DNA of 64,000 nucleotides, from positions 5,394,001 to 5,458,000 of the forward strand of contig NZ_CP178732.1 of the NCBI RefSeq assembly GCF_047324175.1, given 5' to 3'. A model generated the notes under the pieces. That model did not search any database. It worked only from the letters and a program-made list of their open reading frames with translations, and was not told the origin of the DNA. Origin of the DNA: Acerihabitans sp015654925 (GTDB lineage Bacteria; Pseudomonadota; Gammaproteobacteria; Enterobacterales; Enterobacteriaceae). Shown here one piece after another: positions 8,708 through 17,042 of this stretch. The translations under genes and the position numbers were made by a program. Positions within the stretch are counted from its first letter, which is position 1. Every line of letters starts with the position of its first letter.

Positions 8708-9178
8708 ATGACAACGCCCGTCGCTCGGCTGCATATCGGTAGCGAACAAACCACGGTCGACATCGCCACGCCAGGTCAGGCAAAGATCACGCTGGTGCTG
8801 AAACTGGGCTCGCATCTGATTTCCATGACCCACTTTCATCATAATCCGCCCACGCCGGGTGAGATTGAAACCGCGATAATGGTAATTGAAGATGAGATCG
8901 CGCTTATTCGTCATGACGTGCCCGCCGGCGCGCAGCTTGTCAGCAATGACCCGCATATGCGCGCTATCGCCCTGTTGGCCGGGGTAGCGGAAAAAGACGA
9001 GCTGGCCTTATCCCTTGAGGCCACGGAGCGCCTGTTTGACCGGCTGGCGCGGGTGATCAACGGCCGTCCGGCCAGCGCCGAGGGCATTCCCGAAGGCGGC
9101 GATTTCGCGGCCACGCTGCTGATTCTGCGCGAGTTCATGCACCATTTGCAGTTTGAGCGGATCGAGGTGCAAGAATAA
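8708..9178 (+). CDS. Conserved-looking hypothetical protein, third gene of the HicA-like operon
   Basis: 156-residue acidic protein I do not recognise. The N-terminus reads like beta strands (VARLHIGSEQTTVDI, AKITLVLKLGSHLISM), followed by helical segments (TPGEIETAIMVIEDEIALI, LALSLEATERLFDRLARVI). It has no signal peptide or membrane segment. The ATG at 8708 was chosen for its strong ribosome site AAGGAGTTCAC; the frame is open from 8672. It follows the HTH gene by 72 bp on the same strand and precedes a shared terminator, so it probably belongs to the same transcript. Its role is unknown. Confidence 0.6.
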   Translation: MTTPVARLHIGSEQTTVDIATPGQAKITLVLKLGSHLISMTHFHHNPPTPGEIETAIMVIEDEIALIRHDVPAGAQLVSNDPHMRAIALLAGVAEKDELALSLEATERLFDRLARVINGRPASAEGIPEGGDFAATLLILREFMHHLQFERIEVQE

Positions 9179-9351
9179 TACGGCGAGACGTCGCTACCTG
9201 AAATCAAGGGAATGGGAAAACGTAACGGATTTAGCGGCATCTGCCTGGAATGGCTGGCTTCGGCCGGGTGTTATCATGTATTTGGTGATGGCTATCCGCC
9301 GAGCATGCCCCATGCGATCTTTTGACAATGAAAACCGAATATCGGAAAAAC

Positions 9352-9377
9352 AAAAAGCCACTCGCAGGTGGCTTTTT
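9352..9377. terminator. Bidirectional intrinsic terminator
   Basis: Perfect 10-bp stem AAAAAGCCAC / GTGGCTTTTT around the loop TCGCAG. The flanking A and T runs let it work on both strands, serving the 7811-9178 operon and the convergent ssb gene. Confidence 0.85.
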
Positions 9378-9446
9378 CTCGTACGGCTAAATCCTAAATC
9401 GAGGTTAATCGAGGTTCAAATCCAATAACTTGATTTACACGCGCAC

Positions 9447-10022
9447 TTAGAACGGAATGTCGTCGTCAAAATCCATCGGGGGTTCATTGCCCGCAGCCGG
9501 CGCATTGTTGTTCTGCGCCGCGGGACGACCGGCCGGAGGATTGGCGGGCGCCGCGCTGCCCGGATTGCCGCTGAACTGCGCGTTATTGCCCTGGGGCTGC
9601 TGTGGCTGGCCCCAACCGCCCTGCTGGCCGCCGCCGGCATTGCCGCCCGCACCAGCGCCCGCCGCGCCGCCCTGACGGCCGCCCAGCATTTGCATGGTGC
9701 CGCCAACGTTAACCACGACTTCGGTGGTGTATTTTTCCACGCCGGCCTGATCGGTCCATTTACGGGTTTGCAACGCCCCTTCGATATAGACCTGCGAGCC
9801 TTTTTTCAGGTACTCGCCCGCCACTTCCGCCAGCTTGCCGAACAGCACCACGCGGTGCCATTCGGTTTTTTCCTTGGTTTCGCCGGTTTGCTTGTCGCGC
9901 CAGCTCTCGGAGGTGGCCAGGGTCATATTGGCCACCGCACCACCGTTCGGCATGTAGCGGACTTCCGGATCCTGGCCCAGATTCCCGACTAGAATCACTT
10001 TATTAACGCCTCTGCTGGCCAT
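9447..10022 (-). CDS. ssb: Single-stranded DNA-binding protein Ssb
   Basis: Coats single-stranded DNA in replication, repair and recombination and recruits partner enzymes. The 191 residues hold the OB fold (residues 1-112, from ASRGVNKVILVGNLGQDPEVRYMPNG), a Gly/Gln/Pro-rich linker (about 113-180) and the acidic tip MDFDDDIPF that binds SSB-interacting proteins. The ATG at 10022 has the site CAGGAGAGTCGAC in front and matches the family start; the longer frame to 10079 is not supported. It is divergent from uvrA, as in E. coli, and is probably partly SOS-controlled through the shared box at 10159. Confidence 0.97.
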   Translation of the reverse strand: MASRGVNKVILVGNLGQDPEVRYMPNGGAVANMTLATSESWRDKQTGETKEKTEWHRVVLFGKLAEVAGEYLKKGSQVYIEGALQTRKWTDQAGVEKYTTEVVVNVGGTMQMLGGRQGGAAGAGAGGNAGGGQQGGWGQPQQPQGNNAQFSGNPGSAAPANPPAGRPAAQNNNAPAAGNEPPMDFDDDIPF

Positions 10023-10158
10023 GTCGACTCTCCTGATAAGATGTTTTACTAAGTGTAATCGGTAAAGTTTACCACGCAAACGCTCAAAGGATACAGGTGA
10101 AAATCATTGCGGCGGCGATCCCGCTTCCAGTGGATGCAGAGTTTGCCGTTACAATCAA

Positions 10159-10178
10159 TACTGGATATTCGTTCAGCT
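10159..10178 (+). promoter_or_regulatory. LexA (SOS) box for uvrA and ssb
   Basis: TACTGGATATTCGTTCAGCT fits CTG-N10-CAG and differs little from the E. coli uvrA box. It lies 94 bp upstream of uvrA and 137 bp upstream of ssb, the same layout as in E. coli. Confidence 0.85.
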
Positions 10179-10271
10179 TTTTTTGTGTCATAATTATCCG
10201 TTTCGCGCTGGCCGTGCCGTTGCAGGTACCGGCCGGCAACAATTATTCATCCGGTGTCGGGATTAAGTTGA

Positions 10272-13127
10272 ATGGATAAGATCGAAGTTCGTGGTGCTCG
10301 TACCCATAATCTGAAAAACATTAGTCTGATTATTCCCCGGGACAAGCTTATCGTCATTACCGGCCTGTCGGGCTCAGGCAAATCTTCACTGGCATTCGAT
10401 ACCCTTTATGCCGAGGGACAGCGCCGCTATGTCGAGTCGCTTTCCGCCTATGCCCGGCAGTTTCTTTCCTTAATGGAAAAACCGGATGTCGACCATATCG
10501 AGGGGTTGTCGCCGGCCATTTCCATTGAACAGAAATCCACCTCGCATAACCCGCGATCCACCGTCGGGACCATCACCGAGATACATGATTACCTGCGCTT
10601 GCTGTTCGCCCGCGTCGGCGAGCCGCGCTGCCCTGACCATGATGTACCGCTGGCGGCGCAAACCGTCAGCCAGATGGTGGATAATGTCCTGCTGCAACCG
10701 GAAGGCAAGCGCCTAATGCTGCTGGCGCCGATTGTCAAAGAGCGCAAAGGCGAACACAGCAAAACCCTGGAAAATCTGGCCACCCAGGGTTATATCCGCG
10801 CCCGCATCGATGGCGAAGTCTGCGACCTGTCCGATCCGCCCAAGCTGGAACTGCAAAAAAAACATACCATTGAAGTGGTGGTGGACCGGTTCAAGGTGCG
10901 CGAAGACCTGGCCCAGCGGCTGGCGGAATCGTTTGAAACCGCGCTGGGCTTATCCGGCGGTACCGCCGTGGTGGCGGAGATGGACGACGATAAAGCCGAA
11001 GAGATGCTGTTCTCGGCCAACTTCGCCTGTCCCATCTGCGGTTACAGCATGCCAGAGCTGGAGCCGCGCCTGTTTTCATTCAACAACCCGGCGGGCGCCT
11101 GCCCCACCTGCGATGGGCTGGGCGTGCAGCAATATTTCGATCCGGATCGGGTACTGCAGAACCCGGAAATCTCCCTGGCGGGCGGCGCCATTCGCGGCTG
11201 GGACCGGCGCAATTTTTATTACTTCCAAATGCTGCGATCGCTGTCCGAGCATTATAAGTTCGACGTGGAGGCGCCGTGGGAGGAGCTGGGCAGCGATATC
11301 CAGCAGAAAATCCTGTTCGGTTCGGGCAAGGAAACTATCGAATTCCGCTATCTTAACGATCGGGGCGATAGTTCCATCAGGCGCCATCCCTTCGAAGGCG
11401 TGTTGCCGAATATGGAGCGGCGCTACAAAGAAACCGAATCCTCGGCGGTGCGCGAGGAACTGGCCAAGTACATCAGCAACCGCCCCTGCAACAGCTGCGG
11501 CGGCACCCGCCTGCGCCGGGAAGCGCGCCATGTATTTGTGGAAAACACCACGCTGCCGACCATTTCCGATATGGGCATCGGCCACGCGCTGAGCTTCTTC
11601 GACGACATGAAACTCAGCGGCCAGCGCGCGCAAATTGCGGAAAAAGTGCTCAAAGAGATCCGCGATCGGCTGAAATTCCTGGTGAATGTCGGGCTGAACT
11701 ACCTCTCTTTATCCCGCTCGGCGGAAACCCTGTCCGGCGGCGAAGCGCAGCGTATCCGCCTGGCGAGCCAAATTGGCGCCGGTCTGGTGGGGGTCATGTA
11801 TGTGCTGGACGAACCTTCCATCGGGCTGCATCAGCGCGATAATGAACGCCTGCTGGAAACGCTGATTCACCTGCGCAATCTCGGCAATACGGTGATCGTG
11901 GTCGAGCATGACGAAGATGCCATCCGCGCGGCGGATCATATTATCGATATCGGTCCGGGCGCCGGGGTACACGGCGGCGAGATCGTGGCGGAAGGCACCG
12001 CCGAAGAGATCATGGCCAACCCGGCTTCCCTTACCGGCCAATTCCTGAGCGGCAAGCGGGAAATCGCCATTCCCGAACATCGCATCCCGGCCGATCCCAC
12101 CAAGGTGCTGAAGCTGATCGGCGCGCGCGGCAATAACCTGAAGGATGTGACCCTGACTTTGCCGGTCGGCCTGTTTACCTGCATTACCGGGGTATCGGGT
12201 TCCGGCAAATCGACCTTGATCAACGATACGTTATTCCCGGTGGCGCAGCGCCAGTTAAATGGCGCGACCACCACCGAAGTCGCTCCGTACCGCGATATTC
12301 AAGGTCTGGAACATTTCGATAAAGTGATCGATATCGATCAAAGCCCGATCGGACGTACGCCGCGTTCCAACCCCGCCACCTATACCGGGGTGTTTACGCC
12401 GGTGCGCGAGCTGTTTGCCGGGGTGCCGGAATCCCGCACCCGCGGGTATACGCCCGGCCGCTTCAGTTTCAACGTGCGCGGCGGGCGTTGCGAAGCCTGC
12501 CAGGGGGACGGGGTGATCAAGGTGGAAATGCATTTTCTGCCGGACATCTACGTGCCGTGCGATCAGTGCCGGGGCCAGCGCTACAACCGTGAAACCCTGG
12601 AAGTGAAATACAAAGGGAAAAATATCCACGAAGTGCTGGATATGACCATCGAGGATGCCCGCGAATTTTTCGATGCGGTGCCGGCGCTGGCGCGTAAGCT
12701 GCAAACGCTGATTGACGTGGGCTTGTCCTACATTCGCCTGGGGCAGTCGGCAACCACGCTGTCCGGCGGGGAGGCGCAGCGCGTCAAGCTGGCCCGCGAA
12801 CTGTCGAAACGCGGTACCGGCCAGACCCTGTATATTCTGGATGAACCGACCACCGGCCTGCATTTTGCCGATATCCAGCAATTGCTGGCGGTGCTGCATC
12901 AACTGCGCGATCAGGGCAATACCATCGTGGTTATCGAGCATAATCTGGACGTGATAAAAACCGCGGACTGGATAGTCGACCTGGGGCCGGAAGGGGGCAA
13001 CGGCGGCGGGGAAATCCTGGTGTCGGGTACGCCCGAGACGGTGGCGGCCTGTGAGGCGTCCCATACCGCCCGCTTCCTCAAACCGATACTGGCGCGCAAG
13101 CATCATCCCATCACCACCGCAGGCTGA
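10272..13127 (+). CDS. uvrA: Excinuclease ABC subunit UvrA
   Basis: Damage-recognising ATPase of nucleotide excision repair, acting with UvrB. 951 residues (about 940 in E. coli). There are two ABC modules: Walker A GLSGSGKSS near residue 31 and GVSGSGKST near 640, signatures LSGGEAQRIRLA and LSGGEAQRVKLA, and Walker B motifs VLDEPS and LDEPTTGLH. Zinc modules appear as CPICGY/CPTCDG, CNSCGG and CEACQGDG/CDQCRGQ. The start ATG is that of the family. It is SOS-inducible through the box at 10159. Confidence 0.98.
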   Translation: MDKIEVRGARTHNLKNISLIIPRDKLIVITGLSGSGKSSLAFDTLYAEGQRRYVESLSAYARQFLSLMEKPDVDHIEGLSPAISIEQKSTSHNPRSTVGTITEIHDYLRLLFARVGEPRCPDHDVPLAAQTVSQMVDNVLLQPEGKRLMLLAPIVKERKGEHSKTLENLATQGYIRARIDGEVCDLSDPPKLELQKKHTIEVVVDRFKVREDLAQRLAESFETALGLSGGTAVVAEMDDDKAEEMLFSANFACPICGYSMPELEPRLFSFNNPAGACPTCDGLGVQQYFDPDRVLQNPEISLAGGAIRGWDRRNFYYFQMLRSLSEHYKFDVEAPWEELGSDIQQKILFGSGKETIEFRYLNDRGDSSIRRHPFEGVLPNMERRYKETESSAVREELAKYISNRPCNSCGGTRLRREARHVFVENTTLPTISDMGIGHALSFFDDMKLSGQRAQIAEKVLKEIRDRLKFLVNVGLNYLSLSRSAETLSGGEAQRIRLASQIGAGLVGVMYVLDEPSIGLHQRDNERLLETLIHLRNLGNTVIVVEHDEDAIRAADHIIDIGPGAGVHGGEIVAEGTAEEIMANPASLTGQFLSGKREIAIPEHRIPADPTKVLKLIGARGNNLKDVTLTLPVGLFTCITGVSGSGKSTLINDTLFPVAQRQLNGATTTEVAPYRDIQGLEHFDKVIDIDQSPIGRTPRSNPATYTGVFTPVRELFAGVPESRTRGYTPGRFSFNVRGGRCEACQGDGVIKVEMHFLPDIYVPCDQCRGQRYNRETLEVKYKGKNIHEVLDMTIEDAREFFDAVPALARKLQTLIDVGLSYIRLGQSATTLSGGEAQRVKLARELSKRGTGQTLYILDEPTTGLHFADIQQLLAVLHQLRDQGNTIVVIEHNLDVIKTADWIVDLGPEGGNGGGEILVSGTPETVAACEASHTARFLKPILARKHHPITTAG

Positions 13128-13153
13128 ACGGCACGCCGCGGCCAGCCTGCTAA

Positions 13154-13183
13154 AACGCCGGGATCATACCCGGCGTTGTTTTA
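13154..13183. terminator. Intrinsic terminator between uvrA and tenA
   Basis: Stem AACGCCGGG (13154-13162) / CCCGGCGTT (13169-13177) with a T-rich tail GTTTTAT on the plus strand and TTTTA on the minus strand. It probably ends both uvrA and the convergent tenA-like gene. Confidence 0.85.
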
Positions 13184-13198
13184 TCCCGTATCATTACA

Positions 13199-13843
13199 TC
13201 ACGCCAGATAGGCCGCGCTGTGAAAATCGATTTCCCATTCCAGCACCTGGCGGTACAGCGCCGACAGGCGCTGGCGTTCGCCGTCGGGCAAGGCCGCCGC
13301 GCAGGTATCCAGTTCTTCTTTAAGCCAGCGGGCCTGGGCAAAAAACGCCTCTTGCGCATGCATATCCACCCAGTGGCGCAGATCGGTATCGCTCTGGGTG
13401 GCTTTACTTACGCGCCGGCACCAGGTGAAATACATCCATTCGGCGCCAAACATCAACGTGACGATATCGGCATAACCGCCCTGCCTGGCGGCGCCCAGCA
13501 TACCGTCGCGAAAACGGCTCACCGCCGGTAAATCCCGCCGGTAGTCATCCGGGTTGATAGCGCGCCGCGCCAAAACCTGTTCGAAATAGCCCATTTGCTC
13601 ATCCACCAGGGCATTGAGCACTCCCACCAGCCAGCGCTGCTGGCGAATCCCCGGCGCTTTACTGACCGCCAGCGCAAAGATACCGATGGCCGTGGCGACA
13701 AAATCGCCTTCGAAGACCAAGTATTGATTAAACACGCGCCCGGGCAGTTGGTCCCGCTCGATGTCGGTCACAAACCGGTGCTGCTGCATGGCATGCCAGG
13801 CGGCCTGATGTTCGGCCAACAGTTGATCGCTAAAACCTGCCAT
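13199..13843 (-). CDS. TenA family protein (thiaminase-II-like, TenA_E type)
   Basis: 214-residue all-helical TenA/THI-4 protein. TenA enzymes hydrolyse aminopyrimidine breakdown products of thiamin to HMP. The C-terminal EWEIDFHSAAY carries the conserved glutamate (residue 204). The catalytic cysteine of TenA_C enzymes is replaced: the LPCYWIY motif reads FGAEWMY here (Ala134-Glu135), so this belongs to the cysteine-free TenA_E group, whose members act on aminopyrimidines or are uncharacterised. The gene begins 2 bp after the btpA-like stop, so the two form an operon. The island context leaves open salvage of a thiamin fragment or an unrelated chemistry. Confidence 0.8.
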   Translation of the reverse strand: MAGFSDQLLAEHQAAWHAMQQHRFVTDIERDQLPGRVFNQYLVFEGDFVATAIGIFALAVSKAPGIRQQRWLVGVLNALVDEQMGYFEQVLARRAINPDDYRRDLPAVSRFRDGMLGAARQGGYADIVTLMFGAEWMYFTWCRRVSKATQSDTDLRHWVDMHAQEAFFAQARWLKEELDTCAAALPDGERQRLSALYRQVLEWEIDFHSAAYLA

Positions 13844-13845
13844 TA

Positions 13846-14688
13846 TTACGCCTCCAGCGCCGCCCGGGCGGCGGCCATAAAATGTTTGACCCGGGCCGGT
13901 TCCACTTCATTCCACCATACTCCGCCCACTTTCAGGGTGCTGGCGACGATCACGCCCTGGGTTCGCTGTAGAATCTGTCCGACGTTGTCGGGGGTCACGC
14001 CCGAACCGACCAGCAGCGGCAACGCGGTTGCCGAACGTATTTCGTCGATTTCTTCCAGGGTTGCGCTATCGCCGGTGCGCTGTCCGGTGGCGATGACCGC
14101 ATCCGCCTGGAAAAAATCCACATCCCGGGTCAGTTCCTGAATGGAACGATCGGCGACGATGGCGTGGCTGCCGTGCTTGACATGGCTGTCGGCGAATACC
14201 CGGATATGCTCGGCCCGGAGCATGCTGCGGTAGCGTAATGCCTTGGCCGCCGCGCCTTCGATAAAACCTTCGTTGGCGATATAAGCGTTGGCCCACTGGT
14301 TAACCCGGATAAAATCAGCCCCGCCCGCCAATGCCGTGGCCATGGCCGGCAATGCGGCATTAGCCAGCACGTTAATGCCGAGCGGTACGCCGAATTCCAT
14401 TTTAATACGATCGGTAATCACCGACATCAGCGCCGCCGTTTCCGGTCCGATATCCTCCGGCTTGGAGAAGGGAATGTCGCCGTGGTTCTCAATAATTAAC
14501 CCGTGCACGCCGCCTTCGATATAACTTTTGGCGTCATAGAGTGCGCGATCTATTATTTTATCAAAGGCTAACCCTTTATATTGTGGCGAGCCGGGAAAGG
14601 CTTCACAGTGCACCACACCAATAACCGCTTTGCTTCTTGAAAATATGTCTTGTATTGCGCTAGGTTTTTCTGCTGATATAGATGCCAT
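13846..14688 (-). CDS. BtpA/SgcQ family TIM-barrel protein
   Basis: 280-residue member of the BtpA family, which includes E. coli SgcQ. The opening KAVIGVVHCEAFPGSPQYKG is the family hallmark, followed by GGVHGLIIENHGDIPF, LGINVLANAA, ADFIRVNQWANAYI, ATGQRTGD and the phosphate-loop-like LLVGSGVTPDNVGQIL. The activity of the family is not firmly established; a sugar-phosphate-related role is usual by context. It is cotranscribed with the tenA-like gene. Only 27 bp separate its ATG from the divergent kinase gene; its site AAGGTGAAACAAG lies in that gap, so its promoter must lie inside the kinase gene. Confidence 0.85.
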   Translation of the reverse strand: MASISAEKPSAIQDIFSRSKAVIGVVHCEAFPGSPQYKGLAFDKIIDRALYDAKSYIEGGVHGLIIENHGDIPFSKPEDIGPETAALMSVITDRIKMEFGVPLGINVLANAALPAMATALAGGADFIRVNQWANAYIANEGFIEGAAAKALRYRSMLRAEHIRVFADSHVKHGSHAIVADRSIQELTRDVDFFQADAVIATGQRTGDSATLEEIDEIRSATALPLLVGSGVTPDNVGQILQRTQGVIVASTLKVGGVWWNEVEPARVKHFMAAARAALEA

Positions 14689-14715
14689 CTTGTTTCACCT
14701 TCTAAGGAATAAATT

Positions 14716-15615
14716 ATGCACGTCTATGTCGTGGGTAATATTGGCGTTGACCAAACCTATTTAATTGATGAATTGCCTGAAAAAGGCGCATCGATTCATG
14801 GCCGTAAAATATCGCAAGATTTGGGCGGAAAAGGTGCTAACCAGGCAATAATTCTGGCCCGCTGCGGAATAAATACCACTCTGATTGCCGCCCGTGGCAA
14901 TGACGATCACGGCGCTTGGTGCCGCGATAAATTAAAACCGGAATCATTGTCATTATTTCCCATAGAACCAATGGATTGTGCCACCGATACGTCGATTATT
15001 TTAAACAGCGCCGACGGCGATAATGCAAACATTACGACCACCGGGGCCGCCGATAGTTTATCTCTCGACCATATCAAGGCTGTTTTAAACGATGCCCAGC
15101 CGGGTGATATCGTATTACAACAGGGTAATTTTTCGTATGAAAAAACCCGCGCCGTTTTTGAATTTTCCCACAGCCGTAAATTATACAATGTATTTAATCC
15201 CTCGCCGGTTAAAGCCCAATTCGCCCAGTTGTGGCCGCTCATCGATCTGGCGGTGCTCAACGGCGTCGAAGCCCGCCTGCTCAGCCAGGGACAGCGGCAA
15301 ACCTCGGACGCGGCGCGGCGGTTGCTGGCCGACGGCCTCGGCACGCTAATCATTACCCTGGGCGCCGACGGCGCCCAATTATTCCATGCCGGCGGCCAAT
15401 GCCGGGTCGCCGCCGCACCCTGCACCCCCGTGGATACCACCGGCGCCGGCGATACCTTCCTGGCGGTCATGCTGGCCTCGTTAATCAAACACGGCGCTCC
15501 GGTAGATGCCTTGGCCCTGCGTCACGCGGGGGCGGCTGCGGCAATAACCATCAGCCGCAGCGGCACGCTGAATGCCTTTCCCAGCCGCGCCGAGCTCCAG
15601 GCATTGTTGTCCTGA
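14716..15615 (+). CDS. PfkB-family (ribokinase-like) carbohydrate kinase
   Basis: 299 residues with both PfkB signatures: GGKGANQAIILARCG near residue 37, and DTTGAGDTFLAVMLASL near 239 with the catalytic aspartate in GAGD. The N-terminus VVGNIGVDQTYLIDELP is typical of ribokinase-like proteins. It would phosphorylate a sugar, nucleoside or hydroxymethyl compound brought in by the nearby ABC transporter; the substrate is not readable from sequence. It is divergent from the btpA-like gene and converges on the binding-protein gene across a strong hairpin. A ribosome site TAAGGA precedes the ATG. Confidence 0.87.
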   Translation: MHVYVVGNIGVDQTYLIDELPEKGASIHGRKISQDLGGKGANQAIILARCGINTTLIAARGNDDHGAWCRDKLKPESLSLFPIEPMDCATDTSIILNSADGDNANITTTGAADSLSLDHIKAVLNDAQPGDIVLQQGNFSYEKTRAVFEFSHSRKLYNVFNPSPVKAQFAQLWPLIDLAVLNGVEARLLSQGQRQTSDAARRLLADGLGTLIITLGADGAQLFHAGGQCRVAAAPCTPVDTTGAGDTFLAVMLASLIKHGAPVDALALRHAGAAAAITISRSGTLNAFPSRAELQALLS

Positions 15616-15620
15616 GGACC

Positions 15621-15639
15621 GGCCCGGCGATCCCGGGCC
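15621..15639. terminator. GC-rich hairpin between the kinase and binding-protein genes
   Basis: GGCCCGG-CGATC-CCGGGCC, followed on the plus strand by GGGCTGTTATTT, sits between two convergent genes. The U tract is imperfect, so terminator function is likely but not certain. Confidence 0.6.
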
Positions 15640-15645
15640 GGGCTG

Positions 15646-16602
15646 TTATTTAAACAGCGGACGATAGGCGTCCACGTTCGCTTTGGTCACTACCGTGGCC
15701 GGGACCAGGATAGTTTTTTCAACGCTTTTGCCCGCGGTTATCGCGTTAAGCGCTTTGAGCGCCTCGGCACCCATTTTCTCCGGGTCCTGTTGCAACACCG
15801 CCGCCACATAACCCTGGTCGATACCGCTGATGGCCTGCGCGGTCAGATCCCAGCCGAAGACTTTGATATCCCCCTGGCGTCCCTGATTGACCACCGCCGC
15901 CATGGCCCCTAGCAGCGCGGGTTCGCCGGTGGCATAAATCGCGGTCATATCCGGGTTGCCGGTAATCAGGTTTTCCGCCGCCGTCAGGGCGTTATCCTGG
16001 ATATTGCGGCCATCCACCACATCCGCTACTTTGATGGCCGGATTGGCTTTAATGGCGTCTTCAAAGCCTTTTTGCCGCGCATTTTGGATCGCTGAATTCA
16101 AGGCGCCGACAATGCCGACCTTCGCTTTGCCCGCCATATTTTTATTAACATAATCGGTAAAATAATCGCCGATGATTTTACCGCCTTTAACATTATCCAC
16201 GCCTACCTGGGATTTATGCGGCCCATCGGGCAGCACCGCATCAATGGCGATAACCGGTATATGGGCATCGGCCGCTTCTTTGATGGCCGGCATAATGCCG
16301 TTAACATCAATGGCATCCACCAGAATACCTTTAACCCCTTGTTGGATATAATTTTCGATGGCATCATTTTGGGCGACCGGATTATCGTTGGCATTAAACA
16401 CCACCAATGATTTTCCACTGGCTTTCGCCGCGTCCTGCGCCCCTTTATTCATTAGGTTAAAGAATAACGCCTGCTGATTAATTTGCACCAGGGCGTAAGT
16501 CGGCGGCGCGTCTTTAGCCATTGCACCCCCGGTTAATAATGCCACCGCGGTCAGGGAACAGGCTAAAGTGCGAATAAATCGTTTGCTGGCGTAAAATGAC
16601 AT
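15646..16602 (-). CDS. Sugar-type ABC transporter periplasmic binding protein (RbsB-like)
   Basis: 318 residues with a signal peptide (FIRTLACSLTAVALLTGGAMA, cleavage after about residue 29) and a Peripla_BP fold: VVFNANDNPVAQNDAIENYI, GVKGILVDAIDVNGIMPAI, DAHIPVIAIDAVL, VGIVGALNSAIQNARQKGF, AIYATGEPALLGAMAAV. It is the only binding protein near the ATPase and permease at 18466-20268, so it presumably delivers their substrate, although it is transcribed from a separate promoter facing the LacI gene. Ligands in this family are pentoses, hexoses, polyols or autoinducer-like compounds. Confidence 0.87.
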   Translation of the reverse strand: MSFYASKRFIRTLACSLTAVALLTGGAMAKDAPPTYALVQINQQALFFNLMNKGAQDAAKASGKSLVVFNANDNPVAQNDAIENYIQQGVKGILVDAIDVNGIMPAIKEAADAHIPVIAIDAVLPDGPHKSQVGVDNVKGGKIIGDYFTDYVNKNMAGKAKVGIVGALNSAIQNARQKGFEDAIKANPAIKVADVVDGRNIQDNALTAAENLITGNPDMTAIYATGEPALLGAMAAVVNQGRQGDIKVFGWDLTAQAISGIDQGYVAAVLQQDPEKMGAEALKALNAITAGKSVEKTILVPATVVTKANVDAYRPLFK

Positions 16603-17042
16603 AAAGAAGTCCTCGTCGGAAATAATTCGTTTCAGGCATAATGCGAAACCGTCAAAACGTCAGCGGACTACGCATTAGGGATTATTTTTTTAGCGGGACA
16701 AATATCGATTGGGGCGAAAAATCATGCCCGGCATAAATCGCTGGCGCCGGGTATCGCCTTATCTTTGCTGTGGCATTCAGTACCATAGCCTGTCCATGTA
16801 GGCTATTTATCGGTAAGAACTAACAGGTTCGGGAATAATCCCTGGGTGGTTATTGGTGCGGGTAAACTGTCAATTACAATTAATCGCCGCCGTTTTTTTG
16901 TCAAGCATTAATTGAAATAATGGCGGAAACCCGCTGAATAATCACGCGCAAAGCAGTGGGCAAAAAAACTGTAACCGCCTGATGGAAATGTGTTAATTAT
17001 ATCCATGGATATACTGGCACCGCTGGAGCGAATGAGTAAAAG
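16603..17042. other. Divergent intergenic region, binding protein / LacI regulator
   Basis: 440 bp with no credible gene. It must hold the promoters of the binding-protein gene (leftward) and the LacI gene (rightward). A GTAAAC half-site at 16862-16867 matches half of the palindrome at 18340-18353. A GTTTC...GAAAC dyad lies near 16629-16650, close to the binding-protein start. No full operator was recognised. Confidence 0.4.

Noticed and set aside
9399..9422. GAGGTTCAAATCC, resembling the T-arm of a tRNA, possibly an integration-site remnant
   Set aside because: No acceptor, D- or anticodon arm can be built around it, and there is no integrase nearby. A short direct repeat of ATCGAGGTT explains part of the resemblance.
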